Shown here piece by piece: positions 1 through 5,654 of a DNA stretch of 5,654 nucleotides; within the stretch, counting starts at the first letter, position 1, and every line of letters begins with the position of its first letter. Source of the DNA: an uncultured Clostridia bacterium (GTDB lineage: Bacteria; Bacillota_I; Bacilli_A; RFN20; CAG-288). The position numbers were made by a program, and so were the translations under genes. The notes beneath the pieces were generated by a model. It was not told the origin of the DNA, searched no databases, and worked only from the letters and a program-made list of their open reading frames with translations. Location: NCBI GenBank assembly GCA_900313465.1, contig OMRU01000058.1, forward strand, positions 1 through 5,654, written 5' to 3'.

Positions 1-668
1 CCTTTGGTGCCAGATACAACGTTGAATTAAGCGCTGATGCCAAGTCTATTGAAGCCATCACTGCTGACTTCAACACCGAAAAGGGTGTCAAGGCCATCAA
101 AGCCATGAAGGATATCATCAACAACACTGGTATCGATACCACCAAGGAAGGCCAGAAGGCTCCAACTGTCGCCAATGGTTTAGGCGCTTGTGTCGATGGT
201 GGTTGGAATGCTTCCAACTACAAAGAAGCCTTAGGTGATGATTATGGTTGCTGCAAGCTTCCAACTGTCACTGTCGGCAGTGAAACCGTCAACCTCGGTT
301 CCTTCTTAGGCTACAAGTTATATGGTGTCAACCCATCCAGAACTGGTACCACTACTGAAAAGTTATCTGACTTACATAAGTTAGCCAACTTCCTCATCAG
401 CAAGGATGTCCAGGAAAAGAGATTCGATGATCTTACCATCGTTCCAACCAACGCTGAAGTCAAGGCTATGACTAAGGTTCAGGAAACTCCACATGTCAAA
501 GCTTTAGCCGATCAGTCCGCTTTCGCTGTTGCTCAGACCATCGTTCCAGGTCATGTCTGGGATGAAACCAGCAACCCATATGCTTCCCTTTTAGCCAACC
601 CAACCGCCACGGATGAAGAAATCCAGGGTTATGCCAACAGCTATAACACTGCTGTCCAGACCCTTTAA
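1..668 (+). CDS. malE: Maltose/maltodextrin-type extracellular solute-binding protein, C-terminal part (5' truncated)
   Basis: This is the sugar-capturing component of an ABC importer. It acts outside the membrane, normally as a lipoprotein in Gram-positives, and hands oligosaccharide to MalF/MalG. The frame is open from position 3 to a TAA at 666-668, giving 221 visible residues. The ATG at 105 is internal and is not the start; the signal peptide and N-lobe lie off the window. Family hallmarks are DGGW at visible residues 65-68 (matching the GPW ligand-contacting tryptophan of MalE proteins), KLPT near 85-88, a helix resembling LANYLTSKENQ..RF at about 127-141, VPTNAEV at 147-153, and a VPGHVWDE segment near 181-188. 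Asparagine is AAC in 13 of 15 codons, a sign of high expression. Odd: cysteines at visible residues 63, 83 and 84. The maltodextrin assignment rests on the neighbours (MalF/MalG and an amylase) as well as these motifs; another alpha-glucoside is possible. Confidence 0.88.
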   Translation, partial: FGARYNVELSADAKSIEAITADFNTEKGVKAIKAMKDIINNTGIDTTKEGQKAPTVANGLGACVDGGWNASNYKEALGDDYGCCKLPTVTVGSETVNLGSFLGYKLYGVNPSRTGTTTEKLSDLHKLANFLISKDVQEKRFDDLTIVPTNAEVKAMTKVQETPHVKALADQSAFAVAQTIVPGHVWDETSNPYASLLANPTATDEEIQGYANSYNTAVQTL

Positions 669-683
669 TCCACTAGTCTAAGT

Positions 684-713
684 ATTGTGGTGGGGATTTT
701 TCCCCACCACAAT
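684..713 (+). terminator. Intercistronic hairpin between malE and malF (partial terminator or mRNA stabiliser)
   Basis: Positions 684-696 and 701-713 are perfect reverse complements: a 13-bp stem with no mismatch and a four-base TTTT loop. It begins 15 bases after the malE stop and ends 32 bases before the malF start. What follows is only U-rich (TTATACGTTATTT), not a continuous U-tract, so full Rho-independent termination looks unlikely. In E. coli and several Gram-positive sugar operons, a structure at this position lets the binding-protein message accumulate over the permease message, by leaky termination or by blocking 3' exonucleases. That role is inferred here. The stem is directly visible. 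Confidence 0.75.
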
Positions 714-734
714 TTATACGTTATTTATGAAAAA

Positions 735-741
735 AAGGAGG
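735..741 (+). promoter_or_regulatory. Ribosome binding site of malF
   Basis: AAGGAGG lies 4 bases before the ATG at 746, with a second GGAG copy continuing to 743. It is a near-perfect anti-16S match with slightly short spacing. It fixes the malF start at 746, since no other ATG nearby in this frame has a comparable site. Confidence 0.85.
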
Positions 742-745
742 AGAT

Positions 746-2335
746 ATGGCTCAAGAAACAATTACCAATAACCTTGAATATCTCTCGTTAAGTAAACTTG
801 GTCGCATCGGGTATAAGATTTCTCATTTCTTTACTGGCATTCCTAAGAAAGCCAATAAGAGAATTCATGATGTACCGATCCAAGCGAGAAAAAAAGGTTT
901 AGCGATCAGCAATATGTTCCGTTTGATCGCCCGCGCTTTTATCAGAGGCGATTATAAGACAAGACTATCTTTTATTTTGATGGGATTTGGTCTGGTGATG
1001 CGTCATCAGGTGATTCGTGGTGCCTTATATTTCCTTTATGAGGCATTCTTCATCTTCTTCATGATCACCACTGGTGCAGGAGCGCTTCGCTCCCTTCCTA
1101 CATTAGGAAGTCTTTCTAGTATTTTATTTACTGTCTATGATAAGGATGGACTTGATATTCAGCAACCAGCCTATTTTGATAATTCCTTTATTATCTTACT
1201 AAATTCCATTCTTGCCTTTGTCTTTATCGGCATCTTGATCTTCTTATGGTATAACCAGGTCAGAGATTCCTTCAATCTTCAGGAAAGAAACTATATCGGT
1301 AGATATGCCAGTGACAAACAGACGCTGAAAAACGTTCTGGATAAGTCTTATGATAAGACTCTGTTATTGATTCCAATTGGCGGATTGACGATCTTTACCA
1401 TCATTCCGATTGTCATGATGATTGTCATTGCCTTTACCAATTATGACTACTTCCATATCTCACCGACCAAACTGTTTGACTGGGTGGGATTCTATAACTT
1501 AGGACAGGTCTTCTCTTCGACTGGTGCAAGTCAGGGTGCTGCCTTCTTAAGAGTCTTTGTTCAGGTCTTGCTCTGGACGATCATCTGGGCCATCTTTGCT
1601 ACCTTCTCTAACTACTTCTTAGGTATGATCGTTGCCATGATCATCAACATCAAGGGTATCAAGTTAAAGAAACTCTGGCGTACCATTCTCATCTCTACCA
1701 TCGCCGTTCCTCAGTTTATCTCTTTAATGCTCATCTCCTTCATGTTTGGTAATTCTTCTTTTGCTCCAATCAATGCAATTTTGATCAATCTAAACTGGAC
1801 ACAATCTCCGATTTCCTGGCTTAGTGATTCAAGTTTCAACGCCCTTCTTCCAAAGGTCGTTATCATCTTAGTCAACACTTGGGTTGGTGTTCCTTACACC
1901 ATGTTGATCTGTACCGGTTTGTTGATGAACATCCCTGAGGATTTATATGAATCGGCACGTATCGATGGTGCATCACCTGCCAAGATGTATATGAAGATTA
2001 CCCTTCCTTATATGCTATTTGTTACCGGTCCATATCTATTAAGTCAGTTTATCGGTAACATCAATAACTTCAACGTCATCTATCTTTTATCCGGTGGTGG
2101 ACCAGCCTTCATTTATGATACCGCCCATGAAACAGTTCCAGCTGCCTTAACCACTTCTGGTGTTGGTCAGACCGACTTGCTCATCACCTGGATTTATAAA
2201 CTGACCACCAATCAATATTATGATTATGGTCTAGCTTCCGTCTTAGGTATCTTAGTCTTCGTCCTTGTCGCCTTCTTCTCACTTCTTTTCTATAACAACT
2301 CCAATTCCGTCAATAATGAGGAGGAATTCCAGTAA
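746..2335 (+). CDS. malF: Maltose/maltodextrin ABC transporter permease MalF
   Basis: This is one of the two membrane subunits forming the sugar channel with MalG. The protein has 529 residues. A basic cytoplasmic N-terminus of about 90 residues precedes roughly eight membrane segments near 93-108, 147-168, 206-230, 268-300, 313-334, 368-393, 422-448 and 495-517. The EAA loop that docks on the ATPase is clear at about 402-421 (ESARIDGAS, then ITLP; Gly408 is the conserved glycine). NNFNVIYLLSGGGP at 440-453 is a strong MalF signature. Only about 37 residues separate the third and fourth segments, so the large P2 domain of E. coli MalF is absent, as is usual in Gram-positive homologues. The start is supported by a strong Shine-Dalgarno. 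The stop overlaps the malG start by one base. The early part of the gene uses more AT-ending codons than the later part. Confidence 0.95.
   Translation: MAQETITNNLEYLSLSKLGRIGYKISHFFTGIPKKANKRIHDVPIQARKKGLAISNMFRLIARAFIRGDYKTRLSFILMGFGLVMRHQVIRGALYFLYEAFFIFFMITTGAGALRSLPTLGSLSSILFTVYDKDGLDIQQPAYFDNSFIILLNSILAFVFIGILIFLWYNQVRDSFNLQERNYIGRYASDKQTLKNVLDKSYDKTLLLIPIGGLTIFTIIPIVMMIVIAFTNYDYFHISPTKLFDWVGFYNLGQVFSSTGASQGAAFLRVFVQVLLWTIIWAIFATFSNYFLGMIVAMIINIKGIKLKKLWRTILISTIAVPQFISLMLISFMFGNSSFAPINAILINLNWTQSPISWLSDSSFNALLPKVVIILVNTWVGVPYTMLICTGLLMNIPEDLYESARIDGASPAKMYMKITLPYMLFVTGPYLLSQFIGNINNFNVIYLLSGGGPAFIYDTAHETVPAALTTSGVGQTDLLITWIYKLTTNQYYDYGLASVLGILVFVLVAFFSLLFYNNSNSVNNEEEFQ
2318..2324 (+). 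promoter_or_regulatory. Ribosome binding site of malG, inside the malF end
   Basis: GAGGAGG lies 10 bases before the malG ATG at 2335 and falls within the last codons of malF, where it encodes part of the acidic tail. The TAATG stop/start overlap at 2333-2337 suggests translational coupling, keeping the two permeases near equal amounts. Confidence 0.85.
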
Positions 2336-3270
2336 TGAACAGAGAAGCAAAAACGCATTATCGTTCTCATAAGAGAAAAATCATTACCAGAAACATCCTT
2401 GTCTATACCATTCTGGTGATCATCTCCATCATCTGGCTTGTTCCGTTCTTCTATCTGGTGATGCAGTCGTTGACTAGCGCGTATAACCCGACTGTCATCA
2501 TCCCTGCTCTTCCGACAGAAGATAACATTCAGGCAGGTAAGGTTGTCTTCTCTTTTGAAAACTACATCACTTTGTTTGCCGGTATGAAGAATTCTTCAAC
2601 CGGAGCAAGAGAATTAGTCTATAACTTCAAAGTCTGGTATCTCAATACGCTTCTTATCGCCTTGATTTCTTCGGTGATTGAGACCGTGTTGATTCTTGGT
2701 ACTTCCTATGCCTTCTCTAGACTTCGTTTCAAGGCAAGAAAGCCATTGATGAAGTTAATCTTAGTCTTAGGTATGTTCCCAGGCTTCTTATCCATGATCA
2801 TCATCTACTTCATCTTGAAGTTGATCGGCATGGAAGGAAATATCTTCTCTCTTATCTTCATCTATGTCGCCGGCAGTGCGATGCAGTACTACATCGCCAA
2901 AGGTTTCTTTGATACGATTCCTAAGTCGCTTGATGAGGCTGCCATGATCGATGGTGCCAATAAGAATACCATCTTCTTCAGGGTCATCATGCCTCTTTCT
3001 AAGCCGATTATTGTCTATACCTTCCTTATCACCTTCACTGCTCCTTGGGGTGACTTCATGATGGCTAGCTATCTTGCAGCGGGTAATTCCTCTGCCTGGA
3101 CAGTAGCTGTCGGTTTAAGAACGATGATTACCACTCTTGTGGATCAGCAGAAATACTTCCCTGTCTTCTGTGCTGGTGGTGTTGTCACCTCAATTCCGAT
3201 CATGGTCCTCTTCTTCTGGTTACAGAAATATTACGTCGAAGGTATTACCGGCGGCGCTGTCAAAGGATAA
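2335..3270 (+). CDS. malG: Maltose/maltodextrin ABC transporter permease MalG
   Basis: This is the second channel-forming membrane subunit, partner of MalF. The protein is 311 residues, close to the usual 280-300. A basic N-terminus (residues 1-19) leads into about six membrane segments near 20-44, 101-125, 138-162, 168-190, 223-247 and 276-297. The EAA loop is at about 200-220, with EAAMIDGA at 201-208. The C-terminus, GITGGAVKG, closely matches the conserved MalG tail, which in the E. coli MalFGK2 structure reaches into the ATPase dimer interface. Residues about 50-100 form the external loop after the first segment, a little longer than in short homologues. The start is set by the TAATG junction with malF and the strong Shine-Dalgarno upstream. 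The amylase gene begins 5 bases after its stop. Confidence 0.95.
   Translation: MNREAKTHYRSHKRKIITRNILVYTILVIISIIWLVPFFYLVMQSLTSAYNPTVIIPALPTEDNIQAGKVVFSFENYITLFAGMKNSSTGARELVYNFKVWYLNTLLIALISSVIETVLILGTSYAFSRLRFKARKPLMKLILVLGMFPGFLSMIIIYFILKLIGMEGNIFSLIFIYVAGSAMQYYIAKGFFDTIPKSLDEAAMIDGANKNTIFFRVIMPLSKPIIVYTFLITFTAPWGDFMMASYLAAGNSSAWTVAVGLRTMITTLVDQQKYFPVFCAGGVVTSIPIMVLFFWLQKYYVEGITGGAVKG
3262..3267 (+). promoter_or_regulatory. Ribosome binding site of the amylase gene, overlapping the malG end
   Basis: AAAGGA lies 8 bases before the ATG at 3276 and overlaps the last codons of malG. It is weaker than the AAGGAGG-type sites of malF and malG, so translation of the amylase may be lower or depend on ribosomes finishing malG. 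Confidence 0.7.
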
Positions 3271-3275
3271 ACAAT

Positions 3276-3329
3276 ATGAAAAAAATTCCTGTTATCACTC
3301 TTCTTATGACTTGTCTTCTCTTCTCTTGT
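3276..3329 (+). other. Lipoprotein signal peptide and lipobox of the GH13 enzyme
   Basis: These codons encode two early lysines, a hydrophobic stretch of about 12 residues, and LFSC ending at Cys18. The -3 Leu and -1 Ser fit signal peptidase II; Phe at -2 is less common. The Ser-rich stretch after the cysteine looks like a tether. This places the enzyme on the outer face of the membrane, beside the transporter. Cys13 is preceded by Thr and is a poorer lipobox candidate. Confidence 0.8.
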
Positions 3330-4910
3330 GGAAACACAAGTTCCCTTTTATCATCCACGAGTGAATCCTCTATTCAGGGTGATAAGGTCTATCAAGAAAA
3401 CATCCTAGATGATGATTACAGGAATTTTTATGAGATTTTTGTCTATTCTTTTGCTGATTCCAATCATGATGGCATTGGTGATTTAAAAGGAATCACGGAT
3501 AAGTTAGATTACTTAAGAGATATCGGTTATACCGGTATCTGGCTTACTCCGATTTTCAAATCCAATTCCTATCATAAATACGATACGATCGATTATTTCT
3601 CTATCGCTAGTGACTTTGGCTCTTTAGATGATCTAAAAGCCCTAGTCAGTAAGGCTCACCAACTCGGGATGAAAGTCATTCTTGATGGTGTATTTAATCA
3701 CACCTCAAGTTATTCCAAAGTTTATGAAAAGGCCTTGATTGCCCATCGTAAACTGCTTAATGGTGAGACTCTTAGTCAAGAAGAAACGAATCTAGAATCC
3801 CTATATGTCTTTGTCGATAAAGAAGAAGACAAACTTAACGGACATAAATATTCTAAAGCTGGCGCCAATTCCTTCTATTATGAATGTAACTTCTCTGATG
3901 ATATGCCAGAACTAGACTTTAATAGTCCTTACACCTACACCTATATTCAGTCTATTGTCGACTACTATATGAGTCCTGAAATCGGCATTGATGGCTTTAG
4001 ACTTGATGCGGTAGCCTACTATGACTTGAATAACACCACAAAGAACGTTGCTATCTTAAATCAGATTGCCAAGATGATCCATGATCATGATGGCTATGTC
4101 GTAGGAGAGTGCTGGACAAATGCTATGACCATTGCCCAGTACTATCAAAGTGAGATTGATTCCTACTTCTGGTTTCCCGGACATGGAAGCGATGGTTATA
4201 TGAACAAGTCCTTAGGCTTCCAGGGCACCAATAAAGGCTATTACCTGACTGGTATGCGCAATATGATTGAAAGTGCTGCTGGCCATGTTCCTGCTCCATT
4301 TCTTGCCAATCACGATACGCCAAGAATGAGCAAGGCTGGTTCCATGAGCGCGACAAAATTCCTGCTTGGCTTAAGAGATCTACAAAACGGTTGCTCCTTT
4401 AACTACTATGGTGAGGAAATCGGTATGAGCTCTTCCGAGCAGCCATCCAATACCAGTTATCTCGATTCGGCTTATCGCACCCATTATTATTGGGATGATG
4501 AGACCCATGAATATGAGACAGATAACCCACCTAATGCCCCCAAGCAAAAAGAATATTATCCCGATAGCAAGAGTCAACTTGCTGATCAAAATTCCATACT
4601 TTCCTATCAAAAGAAAGTCCTCAATCTTAGAAATGCCTTCCCACTTATTGCCAGAGGTGAAATCTCTTTGACTTTCGAAGATGAAATGATGAATGAATCG
4701 GAAGAGACTTGTCTTCTTGCCTTTGATAAGACATTCCAGAATGAAAGTATGAAATTCCTCTTCAACTTCTCCTCCTTAGAAGAATACGAATACGATATGA
4801 AAGGATATTCTCTCGTTTCTGTACTAAGAGGCGATGAAAATAACAAAGAGACGATCAAAGAAGGGAAAATCACCCTTCCACCGTATAGCATTGCGGTCTT
4901 GAACAAATAA
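3276..4910 (+). CDS. GH13 alpha-amylase family lipoprotein
   Basis: This 544-residue enzyme is predicted to hydrolyse alpha-glucosidic bonds in starch-like glucans or dextrins at the outer face of the membrane. A lipoprotein signal (residues 1-17, lipobox LFSC with Cys18) is followed by a Ser/Thr-rich linker to about residue 37. The (beta/alpha)8 barrel runs from about 50 to 460, with the B domain at about 143-235 and a C-terminal beta domain from about 465. A calcium-type [10 protein letters not shown] loop is at 61-70. Conserved regions are I DGVFNH (137-142), V MPELDF (210-215), [11 protein letters not shown] (240-248), III GECW (277-280) and IV LANHD (343-347). Expected catalytic residues Asp244 (nucleophile), Glu278 (acid/base) and Asp347 are all present, with Arg242 and His346. 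YYGEEIGM follows at 377-384. No carbohydrate-binding module is seen. The Lys-His of typical alpha-amylase region II is missing, so the subfamily and exact product are unresolved; neopullulanase-like or oligo-glucosidase activity is possible. Confidence 0.92.
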   Translation: MKKIPVITLLMTCLLFSCGNTSSLLSSTSESSIQGDKVYQENILDDDYRNFYEIFVYSFADSNHDGIGDLKGITDKLDYLRDIGYTGIWLTPIFKSNSYHKYDTIDYFSIASDFGSLDDLKALVSKAHQLGMKVILDGVFNHTSSYSKVYEKALIAHRKLLNGETLSQEETNLESLYVFVDKEEDKLNGHKYSKAGANSFYYECNFSDDMPELDFNSPYTYTYIQSIVDYYMSPEIGIDGFRLDAVAYYDLNNTTKNVAILNQIAKMIHDHDGYVVGECWTNAMTIAQYYQSEIDSYFWFPGHGSDGYMNKSLGFQGTNKGYYLTGMRNMIESAAGHVPAPFLANHDTPRMSKAGSMSATKFLLGLRDLQNGCSFNYYGEEIGMSSSEQPSNTSYLDSAYRTHYYWDDETHEYETDNPPNAPKQKEYYPDSKSQLADQNSILSYQKKVLNLRNAFPLIARGEISLTFEDEMMNESEETCLLAFDKTFQNESMKFLFNFSSLEEYEYDMKGYSLVSVLRGDENNKETIKEGKITLPPYSIAVLNK

Positions 4911-4914
4911 GGAG
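4909..4914 (+). promoter_or_regulatory. Ribosome binding site of the ATPase gene
   Basis: AAGGAG begins within the amylase TAA stop and lies 9 bases before the ATG at 4924, which is good spacing. It supports this start and continued cotranscription from the amylase gene. Confidence 0.8.
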
Positions 4915-4923
4915 AACTGCATT

Positions 4924-5654
4924 ATGGCCAGTTTGAAACTCGAACATATTTATAAGGTCTATCCCAATGGCACCAAAGCCGTCAATGATATTTCTTTAGA
5001 TATCAAGAATGGTGAATTCATCGTCTTCGTCGGTCCATCCGGTTGTGGTAAATCTACCACCTTACGTATGATTGCCGGTCTAGAGGAAATCACCGCAGGT
5101 GAACTTTATATCGATTCTGATATCGTCAACGACGTCGAACCAAAAGACAGAGATATCGCCATGGTTTTCCAAAACTATGCCCTTTATCCTCATATGACCG
5201 TCTTTGAGAATATGGCCTTTGGTCTAAGACTCAGCCATGTTCCGAATGATATCATTCAGGAAAAGGTCTTATGGGCTGCTGATATTCTCGGTATCAAAGA
5301 CTATCTTGATAGAAAACCGAGAAACATGTCCGGCGGTCAGCGTCAGAGAGTCGCTTTAGGTAGAGCGATTTTAAGAAATCCAAGAGTCATGCTCTTAGAT
5401 GAACCATTATCTAACCTGGATGCCAAATTAAGAACCCAGATGAGAACCGAAATCGCCAAACTTCATCAAAAACTCAAGACTACCTTCATCTATGTCACCC
5501 ACGACCAGACGGAAGCCATGACCTTAGGTGATAGAGTTGTCGTCATGAAGGGCGGTAGAATCCAACAGGTCGATACGCCAAAGAATTTATATAATTATCC
5601 ATCCAACAAGTTCGTCGCCGGCTTTATCGGTACTCCTCAGATGAACTTCTTCCC
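4924..5654 (+). CDS. malK: Sugar ABC transporter ATP-binding protein, MalK/MsmX/UgpC type (3' truncated)
   Basis: This is the ATPase that would drive MalF/MalG. The first 243 residues are visible and the frame is open at the right edge. Family members run to about 360-370 residues, so most of the C-terminal regulatory (TOBE/OB) domain is missing from view. Motifs in order: Walker [10 protein letters not shown] (37-45), Q-loop Gln83 in [13 protein letters not shown], signature MSGGQRQR (135-142), Walker B VMLLDEP (155-161) with catalytic Glu160, D-loop SNLDA (163-167), and switch His193 in VTHDQTEAM. These fit the CUT1 carbohydrate importer ATPase family strongly. The signature has Met in place of the more common Leu before SGGQ. 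The gene starts 13 bases after the amylase stop. In Bacillus the equivalent MsmX is encoded elsewhere and shared by several importers; here the linkage suggests a dedicated, or at least co-induced, ATPase. The symbol malK follows context; msmX or ugpC would name the same family. Confidence 0.95.
   Translation, partial: MASLKLEHIYKVYPNGTKAVNDISLDIKNGEFIVFVGPSGCGKSTTLRMIAGLEEITAGELYIDSDIVNDVEPKDRDIAMVFQNYALYPHMTVFENMAFGLRLSHVPNDIIQEKVLWAADILGIKDYLDRKPRNMSGGQRQRVALGRAILRNPRVMLLDEPLSNLDAKLRTQMRTEIAKLHQKLKTTFIYVTHDQTEAMTLGDRVVVMKGGRIQQVDTPKNLYNYPSNKFVAGFIGTPQMNFF

Noticed and set aside
105..668. A binding-protein start at the ATG at 105
   Set aside because: The same frame is open to the left edge and the upstream 34 codons read as normal binding-protein sequence. 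No Shine-Dalgarno precedes 105, so this Met is internal.
697..745. A possible promoter for malF with a TATACG -10-like element near 716
   Set aside because: The -10 match is weak, no fitting -35 is seen because the hairpin occupies that position, and the gene spacing fits readthrough from malE.
727..771. A 14-residue reading frame overlapping the malF start
   Set aside because: No ribosome binding site precedes it, and its sequence is the malF Shine-Dalgarno read as codons. There is nothing to suggest a leader peptide.
3137..3364. A 75-residue + strand frame across the malG/amylase junction
   Set aside because: It is a shadow of two well-supported genes in another frame, with no family resemblance and no ribosome binding site of its own.
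4123..4906. Three antisense frames (4123-4356, 4380-4610, 4607-4906) opposite the amylase
   Set aside because: They mirror a conserved GH13 gene, lack start signals, and show no recognisable motif. The hydrophobic look of one reflects antisense reading of acidic and polar codons.
1..5654. CcpA cre-type operators or a maltose regulator gene
   Set aside because: I saw no convincing cre palindrome in the gaps and no regulator gene. The main operon promoter is expected upstream of the left edge.
1..5654. Mobile element, CRISPR array, RNA gene or phage signature
   Set aside because: No inverted repeats flanking a transposase, repeat-spacer pattern or tRNA-like fold was found. The window is almost entirely coding.

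Overview
This window is most of a single maltose/maltodextrin uptake operon. All genes are on the + strand and tightly packed, and every visible stop codon is TAA. The organism is probably a low-to-moderate GC Gram-positive bacterium (Bacillota, possibly an Erysipelotrichia- or Mollicutes-related gut lineage). The reasons are strong AGGAGG-type ribosome binding sites, AGA as the favoured arginine codon, CCA for proline, a lipoprotein signal on the amylase, and a MalF without the large periplasmic P2 domain of enteric bacteria. The frames stay open with TGG for tryptophan, so the standard bacterial code fits. The lineage call is an inference from style, not a proven placement.

Layout: (1) positions 1-668, the C-terminal 221 residues of a secreted carbohydrate-binding protein of the MalE type, with its start off the left edge. 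(2) A 77-base gap holding a perfect 13-bp hairpin with a TTTT loop and the malF ribosome binding site. (3) malF (746-2335) and (4) malG (2335-3270), the two membrane permeases, joined by a TAATG stop/start overlap. (5) A GH13 alpha-amylase-family lipoprotein (3276-4910), 5 bases after malG. (6) The first 243 residues of a MalK/MsmX-type ATPase (4924 to the right edge), 13 bases after the amylase. No gap exceeds 77 bases, and no RNA gene, mobile element, CRISPR array, origin or antisense gene can be supported.

The genes form a coherent pathway. The surface-anchored GH13 enzyme would cut starch-type alpha-glucans or branched dextrins outside the membrane. The binding protein would capture the oligosaccharides, MalF and MalG would form the channel, and the ATPase dimer would power import. 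The hairpin after the binding-protein gene would let that gene be expressed in excess over the permeases. Its stronger codon bias points the same way.

I found no evidence of a previously undescribed system. The points most worth a second look are the intercistronic hairpin, the unusual GH13 signature combination in the amylase, and a cysteine cluster in the binding protein.
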